From: Xenorhabdus indica
GTDB lineage: Bacteria; Pseudomonadota; Gammaproteobacteria; Enterobacterales; Enterobacteriaceae
Direction: 5' to 3'
Assembly: GCF_014467235.1 (NCBI RefSeq)
Contig: NZ_NKHP01000003.1
Span: forward strand, 1 to 64,000
Length of the DNA: 64,000 nucleotides
Position numbers and translations under genes: made by a program. The first letter of the stretch is position 1; each line of letters opens with the position of its first letter. The notes below the pieces were generated by a model. That model had not been told where the DNA came from and made no database searches. It saw only the letters and a program-made list of their open reading frames with translations. Of the stretch, positions 20,728 to 30,426 are shown one piece after another.

Positions 20728-22011
20728 ATGGCTGATAAAAAGGCTACGTTGACCATAAATGGTTCAGCTGCTATCGAACTAGACGTACTAACGCCAACCC
20801 TAGGTTCTGAAGTGATTGACGTTCGTACCCTCGGCTCAAAAGGCTTCTATACCTACGATCCCGGTTTCACTTCCACTGCCTCCTGCGAGTCGAAAATCAC
20901 CTATATTGATGGCAACGAAGGCATTTTGCTGCACCGTGGTTTTCCCATCGATCAGCTCGCAACGAAATCAAACTATCTGGAAGTTTGTTATATTCTGCTG
21001 TATGGGGAGCCACCAACACCCGAAGAATATGAAAAATTCAAAAAAACTGTGACACGTCATACGATGATCCACGAACAGATTACCCGTCTGTTCCACGGTT
21101 TCCGTCGTGATTCTCACCCTATGGCTGTACTTTGTGGCGTGACTGGCGCTCTTGCTGCCTTTTACCACGATGCAGTGGATGTTCATAATCCTCAACACCG
21201 TGAAATTACTGCATATCGTCTGCTATCCAAAATGCCAACTGTGGCAGCAATGTGTTACAAATACTCCATTGGTCAACCTTTTGTTTATCCTCGTAATGAT
21301 CTTTCTTATGCCGGTAACTTCCTGTATATGATGTTTTCAACGCCTTGTGAGGAATATAAGGTCAATCCGGTATTAGAAAAAGCAATGGATCGCATTTTTA
21401 TTCTACATGCGGATCATGAACAGAATGCTTCAACTTCAACAGTACGTACCGCGGGTTCTTCTGGTGCGAACCCATTCGTCTGCATCGCTGCGGGGATTGC
21501 ATCATTGTGGGGGCCTGCACATGGTGGCGCAAATGAAGCTTGTCTGCGTATGCTGGAAGAGATCCAGACTGTCGATCACATTCCTGAATTTGTCGCCCGC
21601 GCCAAGGATAAAAATGACTCCTTCCGCCTGATGGGCTTTGGTCATCGCGTCTATAAAAACTATGACCCACGCGCAACCGTGATGCGTGAAACCTGTCATG
21701 AAGTACTGGATGAACTTGGTCTGAATGACAGTTTGTTGGAAGTTGCCATGGAGCTGGAACGTATCGCCCTGAACGATCCGTACTTTATTGAGAAAAAACT
21801 GTATCCGAATGTCGATTTCTATTCCGGTATTATTCTGAAAGCAATGGGGATTCCATCCTCCATGTTTACCGTGATCTTTGCCATTGCCCGTACAATTGGT
21901 TGGATTGCACACTGGAATGAAATGCATGACGATGGCTTGAAGATCGCTCGTCCTCGCCAGCTTTACACTGGCCATGCTAAGCGCGACTTCACGAGTCAGA
22001 TTCAAAAATAA
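20728..22011 (+). CDS. gltA: Citrate synthase (type II, NADH-regulated)
   Basis: 427 residues, as in E. coli. It condenses acetyl-CoA and oxaloacetate to citrate. The catalytic residues are present: His in [15 protein letters not shown], His in [14 protein letters not shown] and Asp in [15 protein letters not shown]. The N-terminal beta-rich domain (about 1-45) is that of the hexameric, NADH-inhibited enterobacterial type. Monocistronic and divergent from sdhC. Confidence 0.99.
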   Translation: MADKKATLTINGSAAIELDVLTPTLGSEVIDVRTLGSKGFYTYDPGFTSTASCESKITYIDGNEGILLHRGFPIDQLATKSNYLEVCYILLYGEPPTPEEYEKFKKTVTRHTMIHEQITRLFHGFRRDSHPMAVLCGVTGALAAFYHDAVDVHNPQHREITAYRLLSKMPTVAAMCYKYSIGQPFVYPRNDLSYAGNFLYMMFSTPCEEYKVNPVLEKAMDRIFILHADHEQNASTSTVRTAGSSGANPFVCIAAGIASLWGPAHGGANEACLRMLEEIQTVDHIPEFVARAKDKNDSFRLMGFGHRVYKNYDPRATVMRETCHEVLDELGLNDSLLEVAMELERIALNDPYFIEKKLYPNVDFYSGIILKAMGIPSSMFTVIFAIARTIGWIAHWNEMHDDGLKIARPRQLYTGHAKRDFTSQIQK

Positions 22012-22027
22012 TCTGACAAACTGACTG

Positions 22028-22117
22028 ACACACTTCATATTCTGAAGCGTGTATATACTGCACCTTACCTGCCAATCCACCACAATTGGCTTGCCATCTG
22101 ACAGTGGGGTGCAGTAT
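22028..22117 (+). terminator. Hairpin cluster downstream of gltA
   Basis: A first stem, ACAC.TTCA / TGAA..GTGT (about 22029-22052), is followed by a nested structure. ATACTGCACC (22055-22064) pairs with GGTGCAGTAT (22108-22117), and inside it GCCAAT (22071-22076) pairs with ATTGGC (22085-22090). U runs are absent, so termination may be Rho-assisted or the structures may protect the gltA 3' end. The remaining sequence to 22229 holds no gene. Confidence 0.5.
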
Positions 22118-22229
22118 CCGCTATGTAATGATACCCGTTATTATTTCAACGATTATGATGCTTTCTACTGGTGAAACTATCTGTTTTTTCTCCTCTTCGT
22201 CTCCTGCAACTGGTTTTACTCCTTAGTCC

Positions 22230-22991
22230 TTAGCCTGCCATATATTCACGTGGCGGCTTTCCCATGATTTTGCGAAAGAAAGTGACAAAAGTACTGTCAT
22301 TGGTAAACCCTAACTCCTGAGCCACATAAGATATCGTCTTACCCTGTGCCAATAATTCAATTGCCTTAATCAATCGCCATTGTTGCCGCCATTGTTGGTA
22401 ACCCATTCCCGTTTCACGCTGAAATATGCGGGTAATGGTTTTTTCACTGGCACCGATATAAGTAGCTATTTCCTGTAGTGGTGGCGGTAATTGTTCAAAC
22501 GACAAACGGGCCAAACGGCGATCCAGAGGTAAAGGCAATAAAGTTGGCTCTCGACGCGCCTCACAAATTTCATCAAAAAACACTGCCAATAAGTGTGCAT
22601 CTTTTCCCTGACTCCAGTCAGTATCAAAAGGCGATATTGCAATACGTTCCAAAACTGCCTGTAGCAATGGTGTAGCTTCCAATACTTCACTCCTGTCAGG
22701 TATCCAATCCATTTCAGAAACATCAATATAGATAGAACGATACCCGACAGAACCTCGCATTTCCGCCCGATGTAATGTCTTTGGCGGGATCCATGCCACT
22801 CTGGTCGGAGGTAAAACAGAAATCTGATTAGCTAAAGTGATCTTGATACAACCCCGCTGAGTAAACAGTAGCTGCCCCATATTATGTTGATGAAAACCAG
22901 AATCGTGCTGTCCCAACTCTGCTGCAATGCCTGCTACAGGGACATTCAAACTGTCAGGATCAAAATGATCATTTTGCCTCAACCATGCCAT
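22230..22991 (-). CDS. AraC-family transcriptional regulator with N-terminal cupin
   Basis: 253 residues. A cupin-type ligand domain is at about 20-95 (HQHNMGQLLFTQRGCIKI, WIPPKTLHRAEMRGS) and a two-helix-turn-helix AraC DNA-binding domain at about 155-250 (GASEKTITRIFQRETGMGYQQWRQQWRL and ISYVAQELGFTNDSTFVTFFRKIMGKPP). It is divergently placed next to an MFS drug exporter, like E. coli pairs such as nimR/nimT, so it likely controls that exporter and itself. The inducer is unknown. Confidence 0.9.
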   Translation of the reverse strand: MAWLRQNDHFDPDSLNVPVAGIAAELGQHDSGFHQHNMGQLLFTQRGCIKITLANQISVLPPTRVAWIPPKTLHRAEMRGSVGYRSIYIDVSEMDWIPDRSEVLEATPLLQAVLERIAISPFDTDWSQGKDAHLLAVFFDEICEARREPTLLPLPLDRRLARLSFEQLPPPLQEIATYIGASEKTITRIFQRETGMGYQQWRQQWRLIKAIELLAQGKTISYVAQELGFTNDSTFVTFFRKIMGKPPREYMAG

Positions 22992-23106
22992 GTTAGCTTC
23001 CGTTAAATTAATGTCCGATTATATAAATTTATTGTCTTTTTTATCATAATTAGACAGTCATCAGAATGCTAACCTTCCGGTCATCAATCATTGACGAAAA
23101 AATACC

Positions 23107-24225
23107 ATGCAAGTTAAACCATCACTTTGGCTCGCTATTGCTTTAATGATGTTTCCCCAAATTGTGGAAACCATCTATAGCCCTGCCCTAACCAATATTG
23201 CCAATAGTTTTGCCGTCAGTGCAGAACACGCCTCGCAAACCTTGTCACTTTACTTTATTGCCTTTGCTTTTGGTGTCGTCGTATGGGGTCGCATGTGTGA
23301 TGTTATTGGCAGACGCCCTGCTATTATTGCCGGATTATTACTCTATGGTCTGGCTTGTGTTATGGCGCTATTAACAGAGCACTTCTGGCTGCTATTGGTT
23401 GCCAGAATATTATCCGCTTTCGGAGCGGCAGCCAGCTCAATCGGGACACAAACTCTCATGCGCGATAGTTATCAGGGAGAAGAACTGGCACGTGTTTTCT
23501 CCATTATGGGCATTGCATTGGCTGCTAGTCCTGCCGTTGGTATGATCAGCGGTTCTGCACTGAATCATTTTGGCGGTTATCAGGCCGTATTCGCAGGATT
23601 GACTATTCTAGCTGTTATTTTGACCAGTTGGTCTGTTATTCGCCTACCAGAAACACGCCCAGTAACTGTAACAACAGTTGCGCTATCTGATACCGCCAGC
23701 ATGATGTTAAAAGATATTGCCATTTGGCGAAGTATGTTTCTCATCGCTTTATTCAATGTTTGCCTATTCAGCTACTATCAACTGGCTCCTTTCCGCTTTG
23801 CACAATTCGGATTATCACCAAAGCTTTTCGGTTATACAGGGCTACTCTTCACCCTCGGTGTTGGGGTGGGTTCAGTATCTAATAAGCAATTTTTAACAAA
23901 GAAATGGCCAACTAAAAAAATCATATCCCTTGCGGCATGGCTCGTCTTATTAAGCGGGATTGGTGTTTATCTGCTTGAAAATAGTTGGCTGTTTATTTTC
24001 CCTATGTTGGGTATTGTGATTGCTTATGGCCTTGCAATCCCCAATATTTTGGCATCTGCATTAAATCGCTATACAGATAGATTAGGCACAGCAGGCGCGT
24101 TGTTAGGGTTGTTTTACTATTTGCTGTTAGGGGCTGGCTTAGCGCTTGCTGGTTGGAGCCAAACGTTAGGTACGATATTGATCTACAGTGGAGTCATAAT
24201 TATCTTTTTATCACGTAATAAGTAA
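23107..24225 (+). CDS. MFS drug:proton antiporter, Bcr/CflA-like
   Basis: 372 residues with about 11-12 transmembrane segments. Motif A is GRMCDVIGRRPAII (about 60-73) and an antiporter motif C-like region is ALAASPAVGMISG (about 139-151), features of Bcr/CflA-type 12-TM multidrug exporters. It is slightly shorter than usual (about 390-400). No good Shine-Dalgarno sequence precedes the ATG at 23107. The substrate cannot be inferred. It is divergent from the AraC regulator across a 115-nt promoter region. Confidence 0.85.
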   Translation: MQVKPSLWLAIALMMFPQIVETIYSPALTNIANSFAVSAEHASQTLSLYFIAFAFGVVVWGRMCDVIGRRPAIIAGLLLYGLACVMALLTEHFWLLLVARILSAFGAAASSIGTQTLMRDSYQGEELARVFSIMGIALAASPAVGMISGSALNHFGGYQAVFAGLTILAVILTSWSVIRLPETRPVTVTTVALSDTASMMLKDIAIWRSMFLIALFNVCLFSYYQLAPFRFAQFGLSPKLFGYTGLLFTLGVGVGSVSNKQFLTKKWPTKKIISLAAWLVLLSGIGVYLLENSWLFIFPMLGIVIAYGLAIPNILASALNRYTDRLGTAGALLGLFYYLLLGAGLALAGWSQTLGTILIYSGVIIIFLSRNK

Positions 24226-24246
24226 TACCCTGATAAATAAGAAACT

Positions 24247-24272
24247 GAGGCTATTGATTAAATAGCCTCTTT
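24247..24272. terminator. Bidirectional terminator between MFS gene and ybgI
   Basis: GAGGCTATT (24247-24255) and AATAGCCTC (24261-24269) form a perfect 9-bp stem with a five-base loop followed by TTTC. It sits between two convergent genes. Confidence 0.8.
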
Positions 24273-24295
24273 CATTGAAAAATCTGTGATACACA

Positions 24296-25039
24296 TCAAG
24301 CTGGATTAGGAATATCAATAAAAGTGACATCCAACCCATGATGATTCGTCAGCCATTCACCAAGCGTTTTGATGCCATAGCGCTCAGTGGCATGGTGCCC
24401 TGCCGAATAAAAATGTAACCCCATTTCACGGGCAACATGAATGGTCTTTTCGGATACTTCACCAGTAACAAAAGCATCAACACCAAATTCAGCAGCTTGC
24501 TCAATAAAACTTTGTCCGCCACCTGTACACCATGCGATAGTGCGGATCTCTTCCCTGGCGTTATCGCCACAATGCAGTACCTTGCGCTCCAGTCTTTTTT
24601 CAAGGCGCTCAGACAATTCTGCCGGAGTAATCGGTTGATCAAATGCACCATGAGGAAGTAATGGATCAATCGTTCCTATGATTTTCACACCCATCTGACG
24701 TGCTAACTGGACATTATTGCCCAACGTAGGATGAGCATCCAACGGGAGATGGTAGCCATACAGGTTAATGTCATTGCAGAGTAAAGTTTGTAGACGACGG
24801 CGTTTCATACCCCGGATAACAGGCGATTCATTCTTCCAAAAATACCCATGATGTACAATGACAGCATCAGCTTCCAAACGAACAGCTTCATCCAGCAGAG
24901 CCTGACATGCTGTCACGCCCGTTATAACCCGTTGAATATGACGGCGTCCTTCCACCTGCAATCCATTAGGGGCATAATCCTGAAACTCACGAACATTCAG
25001 TTCCGTATTGAGTACATGCTCTAATTCAACATTATTCAT
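24296..25039 (-). CDS. ybgI: YbgI, Nif3/GTP cyclohydrolase I type 2-like metal-binding protein
   Basis: 247 residues from the chosen start. Nif3 family (DUF34), a dinuclear-metal toroidal hexamer. Metal-ligand segments are visible: HHGYFWKNE, YHLPLDAHPTLGN and the C-terminal FYSAGHHATERYG. E. coli YbgI lies in the same chromosomal neighbourhood and its biochemical role is not firmly established. I chose the ATG at 25039, which gives MNNVELEHVLN like E. coli and has AGGGG about 8 nt upstream. A longer in-frame start at 25102 adds 21 unrelated residues. Confidence 0.93.
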   Translation of the reverse strand: MNNVELEHVLNTELNVREFQDYAPNGLQVEGRRHIQRVITGVTACQALLDEAVRLEADAVIVHHGYFWKNESPVIRGMKRRRLQTLLCNDINLYGYHLPLDAHPTLGNNVQLARQMGVKIIGTIDPLLPHGAFDQPITPAELSERLEKRLERKVLHCGDNAREEIRTIAWCTGGGQSFIEQAAEFGVDAFVTGEVSEKTIHVAREMGLHFYSAGHHATERYGIKTLGEWLTNHHGLDVTFIDIPNPA

Positions 25040-25157
25040 TACACACCCCTTATTATTTAGCTTTTTCACCATAGAAGACGTACCTATTCTTCGCTTAGCC
25101 AAAGTGATATATATGTATTAAGTAACAACATCAGTAGTCATAAGCAATAAGAGCAAA

Positions 25158-25187
25158 ACACCTTGCCAGCTTAAGCTGGCAAGGTGT
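25158..25187 (-). terminator. Perfect 30-bp palindrome, terminator of ybfA
   Basis: ACACCTTGCCAGC and GCTGGCAAGGTGT flank TTAA, forming a fully symmetric 30-bp palindrome. Minus-strand transcripts from ybfA would read the hairpin followed by TTTT (25157-25154 region), a convincing intrinsic terminator. It lies in the 245-nt gap between ybfA and ybgI, which holds no other feature. Confidence 0.85.
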
Positions 25188-25284
25188 CAGAATACTACAT
25201 TAAATTCTATATTCAGTAGGCTATATCAGTCAGAAAACATTATGCAGAAACAAACGAAGAACAGCCAGTCACAGAGTAGAAGAT

Positions 25285-25494
25285 TCAGGGAATTAACGTG
25301 TCAGAGGCAATTTCTGCACGTTCTAACCATACGGGTTTATCACTTGTTTTTACCCATACTTTATGCAAGTAGCTGTAAAAACGGGCACGGTTTCGGCTGA
25401 ATAACATAACAGGGAGCGCAATGACACCTACTGCAACAGCGCCAACACGCCGTAAGAGAACCTGATGCCGAGAATATTCACGATATGTAGACAT
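25285..25494 (-). CDS. ybfA: YbfA, small DUF2517 membrane protein
   Basis: 69 residues from ATG 25494. It has one hydrophobic segment ([16 protein letters not shown]) followed by the conserved [21 protein letters not shown] motif of the YbfA family. As in E. coli it is transcribed divergently from kdpFABC. Function unknown. An in-frame ATG at 25530 would add 12 residues ([12 protein letters not shown]), but the shorter form starts at MSTYREY, matching E. coli MELYREY. Confidence 0.88.
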   Translation of the reverse strand: MSTYREYSRHQVLLRRVGAVAVGVIALPVMLFSRNRARFYSYLHKVWVKTSDKPVWLERAEIASDTLIP

Positions 25495-25530
25495 AAAGAC
25501 CCTCCATAATGGGCAATACCTGTAAGACAT

Positions 25531-25850
25531 ACTAAATTTTACTCAATGAAATGAAATTTTACTACTGATCAGACCACTTTTTTAGTGCCTAAAATCACTC
25601 TTTTTTTGTCGGCACGTAATTTAACTACAAAAAAACACTTAAACAGAAACAAAACAAACATTTTAAAAACATAAAATTAACCTACTGGGATTTGCTAAAC
25701 TTATTTTTTATGACATTGAATCAATCAAATTCATTTATATTTTACGTTTGCAGGCTCTCTTTTTAATCTTCTTTATATAGTCACTTTTATTTTCAACCGT
25801 CTGTTTTTATTAAGAAGTAAACAGCTATTAAGAAGTAAACAAGGAGATAA
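25531..25850 (+). promoter_or_regulatory. kdp promoter region with a tandem 16-bp direct repeat
   Basis: About 320 nt, very AT-rich, between ybfA and kdpF. TATTAAGAAGTAAACA occurs twice in tandem (25808-25823 and 25826-25841), directly before the kdpF Shine-Dalgarno AGGAG. I see no clear copy of the T-rich/GC-tailed KdpE box known from E. coli, in line with the lack of kdpE. No gene is supported. Confidence 0.5.
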
Positions 25851-25853
25851 GTG

Positions 25854-25946
25854 GTGAATAAATTACTCATTATTGTTGGCGCGATCCTGGTAGTGCTATT
25901 ACTGTTCTATTTGATTTATGCGCTATTAAATGCGGAGGATTTCTAA
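25854..25946 (+). CDS. kdpF: KdpF, small subunit of the high-affinity K+ transporter
   Basis: 30 residues (NKLLIIVGAILVVLLLFYLI then YALLNAEDF), a single transmembrane helix that stabilises KdpFABC. Two GTG codons are adjacent (25851 and 25854). The second has 7-nt spacing from GGAG and is preferred. Its stop codon is followed at once by the kdpA ATG. Too small for routine ORF calling, but its position and C-terminal motif match E. coli KdpF. Confidence 0.9.
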   Translation: MNKLLIIVGAILVVLLLFYLIYALLNAEDF

Positions 25947-27653
25947 ATGGAAGCCTCTTCTTTTCTGCTGATAGCCACTTTCTTATTATTTCTATTTATA
26001 TTAAGTAAACCTCTTGGAAATTTTATCGCTAACCTAATCGAAGGAGAATTACCTCGCTGGATTACAAATACAGAAATAATCCTATGGCGTTGTTGTGGGT
26101 TACAAAAACCTGGCAATAACTTCAAAGAAATGAACTGGTGGCAATATACATTTGCCATTATTATATTCAATGTTGCAGGCTTGTTGTTATTATTTATCCT
26201 GCTGATAAGTCAAAAATATCTGCCACTCAATCCACAACATTTTGCAGGTATGAAATGGGATTTGGCACTCAATACAGCAATTAGCTTTATAACTAATACT
26301 AACTGGCAAGCCTACAGTGGCGAAAACACCCTCAGTTATCTGAGCCAAATGGCAGGATTAACAGTGCAAAACTTCCTGTCAGCCGCTACAGGTATTGCTA
26401 TTGCGTTTACCTTAATACGAGCATTTTCCCGTCAGGGTGTAAAAACTCTGGGGAACGCGTGGGTTGATATCACTCGTATCACGTTATATCTACTGTTACC
26501 TCTGGCGATCATTTTTGCTCTTATCTTTGCCAGCCAGGGCGTGATTCAAAATTTCTCTCCCTATGTTGCAATCCATACCCTTGAAGGACAGCAGCAACTG
26601 CTCCCTATGGGACCGGTTGCTTCTCAGGAAGCTATCAAATTATTGGGAACAAATGGCGGGGGCATATTTGGAGCAAATTCAGCACATCCTTTTGAAAACC
26701 CAAATGCCATCAGTAACTTTGTACAAATGCTTGCAATTTTCCTGATCCCTAGCGCCTTGTGTTTCGCATTTGGTCTGGTTGTCGGAGATAATCGCCAGGG
26801 CTATGCCTTACTCTGGGCAATGAGTATCATCTTCCTTGTTTCTGTATCTGTTGTGATGTACGCCGAAACTGCCGGTAATCCCCATTTCATGCAATTAGGA
26901 GTCAACAGCAATATCAATATGGAAGGAAAGGAAAGCCGCTTTGGTATTCTTGTTTCCTCTCTTTACAGCATAATCACGACAGCAGCCTCTTGTGGAGCAG
27001 TCAATGCAATGCATGATTCTTTCACGGCATTAGGGGGCATGATACCACTCTGGTTAATGCAAATTGGCGAAGTCGTATTTGGTGGCGTAGGCGCCGGGCT
27101 CTATGGCATGTTGCTATTTGTTCTGTTAGCCGTCTTTATTGCGGGTTTGATGATAGGTCGTGCTCCTGAATATTTGGGCAAGAAAATTGATGTTCATGAA
27201 ATGAAAATGGTCGCTCTTGCAATTCTATTTACTCCCTCTCTTATCTTGCTAGGAACGGCACTGTCAGTTTCGTTTAATGTGGGACGAGCTGCCGTAACCA
27301 ATCCCGGAGCGCACGGTTTCACAGAAATACTTTATGCTGTCACATCTGCGGCAAATAATAACGGTAGTGCTTTCGCTGGCCTGGAAGCCAACAACCTATT
27401 TTACAATCTGCTCTTAGGAGTAGTGATGTTTCTTGGGCGCTTTGGTGTCATTCTGCCTGTATTGTCCATCGCTGGTTCCATGAGCAGTAAGAAACGCCAG
27501 CCGATCAGTAATGGTACGCTACCAACGCATAGTGCCTTATTCATTGGATTACTCATTTTGGTCATCTTATTGATTGGAGCCCTCACTTTCATCCCCGCAT
27601 TAGCTCTTGGCCCTATTGCTGAACATTTACAACTTTGGCAACTATCACGTTAG
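25947..27653 (+). CDS. kdpA: KdpA, potassium-selective channel-like subunit
   Basis: 568 residues (E. coli 557), about ten transmembrane helices. The four selectivity-filter-like loops are visible, for example [30 protein letters not shown] and [18 protein letters not shown], and the fourth membrane-pore-membrane unit is recognisable. It binds and translocates K+ in the ATP-driven pump. Second gene of kdpFABCD. Confidence 0.98.
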   Translation: MEASSFLLIATFLLFLFILSKPLGNFIANLIEGELPRWITNTEIILWRCCGLQKPGNNFKEMNWWQYTFAIIIFNVAGLLLLFILLISQKYLPLNPQHFAGMKWDLALNTAISFITNTNWQAYSGENTLSYLSQMAGLTVQNFLSAATGIAIAFTLIRAFSRQGVKTLGNAWVDITRITLYLLLPLAIIFALIFASQGVIQNFSPYVAIHTLEGQQQLLPMGPVASQEAIKLLGTNGGGIFGANSAHPFENPNAISNFVQMLAIFLIPSALCFAFGLVVGDNRQGYALLWAMSIIFLVSVSVVMYAETAGNPHFMQLGVNSNINMEGKESRFGILVSSLYSIITTAASCGAVNAMHDSFTALGGMIPLWLMQIGEVVFGGVGAGLYGMLLFVLLAVFIAGLMIGRAPEYLGKKIDVHEMKMVALAILFTPSLILLGTALSVSFNVGRAAVTNPGAHGFTEILYAVTSAANNNGSAFAGLEANNLFYNLLLGVVMFLGRFGVILPVLSIAGSMSSKKRQPISNGTLPTHSALFIGLLILVILLIGALTFIPALALGPIAEHLQLWQLSR

Positions 27654-27685
27654 GTGAAGTTGTGAGATACATTGTGAGATAAGTA

Positions 27686-29752
27686 ATGAGAAATAAAAAA
27701 CAGGCATTATTTGAATCCGATCTCATTCGCCAGGCGATTATCGATTCAATAAAAAAATGTCATCCGGCCATTCAGTGGCACAATCCGGTCATGTTTGTCG
27801 TTTATCTTGGTAGCTGCCTGACTACCTTGTTATGGCTCGGTATATTAATCGGTCAGGCAGAGGGTGAAGCACTCTTTACCGGGTCAATTGCTTTATGGTT
27901 ATGGTTCACTGTACTGTTTGCTAATTTTGCGGAAGCGCTGGCAGAAGGACGTAGTCAGGCTCAGGCTTCCAGCCTGAAAGGGGTAAAACAAACAACCTGG
28001 GCCACCAGACTTTCCGCGCCCAGTCACGATGCTACAAAAGAGAAAGTCACGTCAGATAGTTTACGCAAAGGCGATATTGTACTCATAGAAGCGGGTGAAA
28101 TTATCCCTTGTGATGGGGAAGTCATTGAAGGCGGTGCTTCGGTTAATGAAAGTGCTATTACAGGGGAATCAGCCCCGGTGATCCGGGAGTCAGGAGGAGA
28201 TTTTGCCTCCGTAACGGGAGGGACTCAAGTGTTATCAGATTGGCTAATCGTAGAATGTTCTGTCAATCCGGGAGAAACTTTCCTCGACAGAATGATCTCG
28301 ATGGTTGAAGGTGCTAAACGGCGAAAAACACCGAACGAAATTGCCCTCTCGATTCTGCTTACCGCTCTCACCATCATTTTCCTGCTAACCTGCGCCAGCT
28401 TATTCCCTTTTTCCTTATTCAGTGTTGAAGTCAACCATACCGGTGCTCCCATTACGGTCACAGTGGTGATCGCACTGTTAGTTTGTTTAATTCCCACCAC
28501 CATTGGTGGTTTGCTTTCTGCTATCGGTGTTGCAGGTATGAGTCGCATGTTGGAAGCCAATGTCATTGCCACCAGTGGGCGTGCCATTGAAGCCGCAGGT
28601 GATGTAGATGTTCTGTTGCTGGATAAAACCGGCACGATCACATTAGGCAACCGTCAGGCATCTCAGTTTTTGCCTGCTCCCGGAGTGACGGAACAACAAC
28701 TGGCTGATGCTGCACAACTTTCCTCACTTGCCGATGAAACACCTGAAGGACGTAGCATCGTGATCCTGGCAAAACAACGTTTTAATATGCGTGAACGTGA
28801 CCTGCGTGCCTTAAACGCTACGTTTGTTCCTTTTTCTGCCATGACCCGCATGAGTGGAGTCAACATTAACGACCGTATGATCCGCAAGGGTGCAGTTGAT
28901 GCTATCCGCCGCCATATTGAAGCCAACCGTAGTCAATTTCCTGAAGCTATTAACCTACTGGTACAGCAAGTAGCAAGCAAAGGGGGGACGCCACTGGTTG
29001 TTGCCGAAAATCAGCGGGTTCTGGGAGTCGTTGCCCTAAAAGATATCATTAAAGGTGGTATTAAGGAGCGTTTCAATGAAATGCGTAGGATGGGGATCAA
29101 GACTGTCATGATCACCGGCGATAATCATCTGACCGCTGCGGCCATCGCTGCAGAAGCAGGGGTTGATGATTTTCTCGCAGAAGCGACACCCGAAGCAAAA
29201 CTGACTTTGATCCGCCAATATCAATCTGAAGGGCGCCTGGTTGCAATGACCGGTGATGGTACAAACGATGCTCCCGCTCTGGCTCAGGCTGATGTTGCCG
29301 TTGCTATGAATTCAGGTACTCAAGCGGCCAAAGAGGCTGGCAATATGGTGGACTTGGATTCTAATCCCACCAAATTAATTGAAGTGGTACGTATTGGTAA
29401 ACAGATGCTGATGACCAGAGGTTCTTTGACCACATTTAGTATTGCTAATGACATTGCCAAATATTTTGCCATTATTCCTGCCGCATTTTCCGTTACTTAT
29501 CCGCAGCTTAATACCCTGAATATCATGCACCTCCATTCACCACAATCGGCAGTACTGTCGGCGGTTATTTTCAATGCGATTGTCATTATCTTTTTACTGC
29601 CATTGGCTCTGAAAGGTGTCAGTTATCGTCCGATGAATGCACTGTCGCTTCTGCGGCGCAATTTATGGATATATGGTCTTGGTGGTTTGCTTATGCCTTT
29701 TGTGGGCATCAAACTTATTGACATGCTACTTACAGCACTCGGTTTTAAGTAA
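27686..29752 (+). CDS. kdpB: KdpB, P-type ATPase subunit
   Basis: 688 residues. P1A-type ATPase. Actuator TGES motif ([11 protein letters not shown]), phosphorylated Asp in DKTGTITLG (about 311), and the hinge motif [19 protein letters not shown] are intact. It hydrolyses ATP to drive K+ uptake through KdpA. 32 nt after kdpA, with a duplicated TGTGAGATA in the gap. Confidence 0.98.
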   Translation: MRNKKQALFESDLIRQAIIDSIKKCHPAIQWHNPVMFVVYLGSCLTTLLWLGILIGQAEGEALFTGSIALWLWFTVLFANFAEALAEGRSQAQASSLKGVKQTTWATRLSAPSHDATKEKVTSDSLRKGDIVLIEAGEIIPCDGEVIEGGASVNESAITGESAPVIRESGGDFASVTGGTQVLSDWLIVECSVNPGETFLDRMISMVEGAKRRKTPNEIALSILLTALTIIFLLTCASLFPFSLFSVEVNHTGAPITVTVVIALLVCLIPTTIGGLLSAIGVAGMSRMLEANVIATSGRAIEAAGDVDVLLLDKTGTITLGNRQASQFLPAPGVTEQQLADAAQLSSLADETPEGRSIVILAKQRFNMRERDLRALNATFVPFSAMTRMSGVNINDRMIRKGAVDAIRRHIEANRSQFPEAINLLVQQVASKGGTPLVVAENQRVLGVVALKDIIKGGIKERFNEMRRMGIKTVMITGDNHLTAAAIAAEAGVDDFLAEATPEAKLTLIRQYQSEGRLVAMTGDGTNDAPALAQADVAVAMNSGTQAAKEAGNMVDLDSNPTKLIEVVRIGKQMLMTRGSLTTFSIANDIAKYFAIIPAAFSVTYPQLNTLNIMHLHSPQSAVLSAVIFNAIVIIFLLPLALKGVSYRPMNALSLLRRNLWIYGLGGLLMPFVGIKLIDMLLTALGFK

Positions 29753-29841
29753 CACAAATTTTGAATAAAACAATTTCAGATAATGCAGCTTTCAAATCAT
29801 TAGATTCTAGAATTTGACTATCAAGTAATAAGGTGACAAAA

Positions 29842-30423
29842 ATGATTTGGTTACGTTCTTCCATTGTTTTGTTGATATTTCTTACCCTGATCACCGGTAT
29901 TGCTTATCCGCTGCTGATCACCGGGATCTCAGCAGCCTTGTTTCACCATAAAGCTATCGGTTCATTGATTGAACAGAATGGAAAATTGATCGGTTCTGAA
30001 TTAATCGGGCAGGAATTCACCAAAGCCACCTATTTTCATGGGCGCCCTTCCATGACCGCCCGACAGCCCTATAATGCGCTATCATCCGGGGGAAGCAATC
30101 TGTCACCGACTAACCCGATTTTATTTCATAAAATACAACAACAGATTATTAAAATCCGTTTATTTAACTACCCGGAAAACCAACCAATTCCTGTCGAGTT
30201 AGTGACAGCATCCGGTAGTGGACTTGACCCACATATTTCACCTGAAGCAGCCGAATTCCAGGCACAGCGCATCGCCACGATCCGCCATATACCAATAAAT
30301 GTAATTAATAAACTGATTCAGGAAAACACAACTTCTCCACTGCCGAACTATATTGGTCAACCTGTAGTCAATGTTCTGAAACTTAATCTGGCATTAGATA
30401 ACTTGCAACCACAAGGCCGATAA
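29842..30423 (+). CDS. kdpC: KdpC, accessory subunit of the K+ pump
   Basis: 193 residues from ATG 29842. One N-terminal transmembrane helix and a periplasmic domain with the family motifs YFHGRPSMTARQPYNALSSG, GSNL and ELVTASGSGLDPHISPEAA. I chose 29842 because AAGGTG is spaced 7 nt upstream. An in-frame GTG at 29833 overlaps that ribosome-binding site. An unusually large gap of about 90 nt separates it from kdpB. Confidence 0.95.
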   Translation: MIWLRSSIVLLIFLTLITGIAYPLLITGISAALFHHKAIGSLIEQNGKLIGSELIGQEFTKATYFHGRPSMTARQPYNALSSGGSNLSPTNPILFHKIQQQIIKIRLFNYPENQPIPVELVTASGSGLDPHISPEAAEFQAQRIATIRHIPINVINKLIQENTTSPLPNYIGQPVVNVLKLNLALDNLQPQGR

Positions 30424-30426
30424 CTT

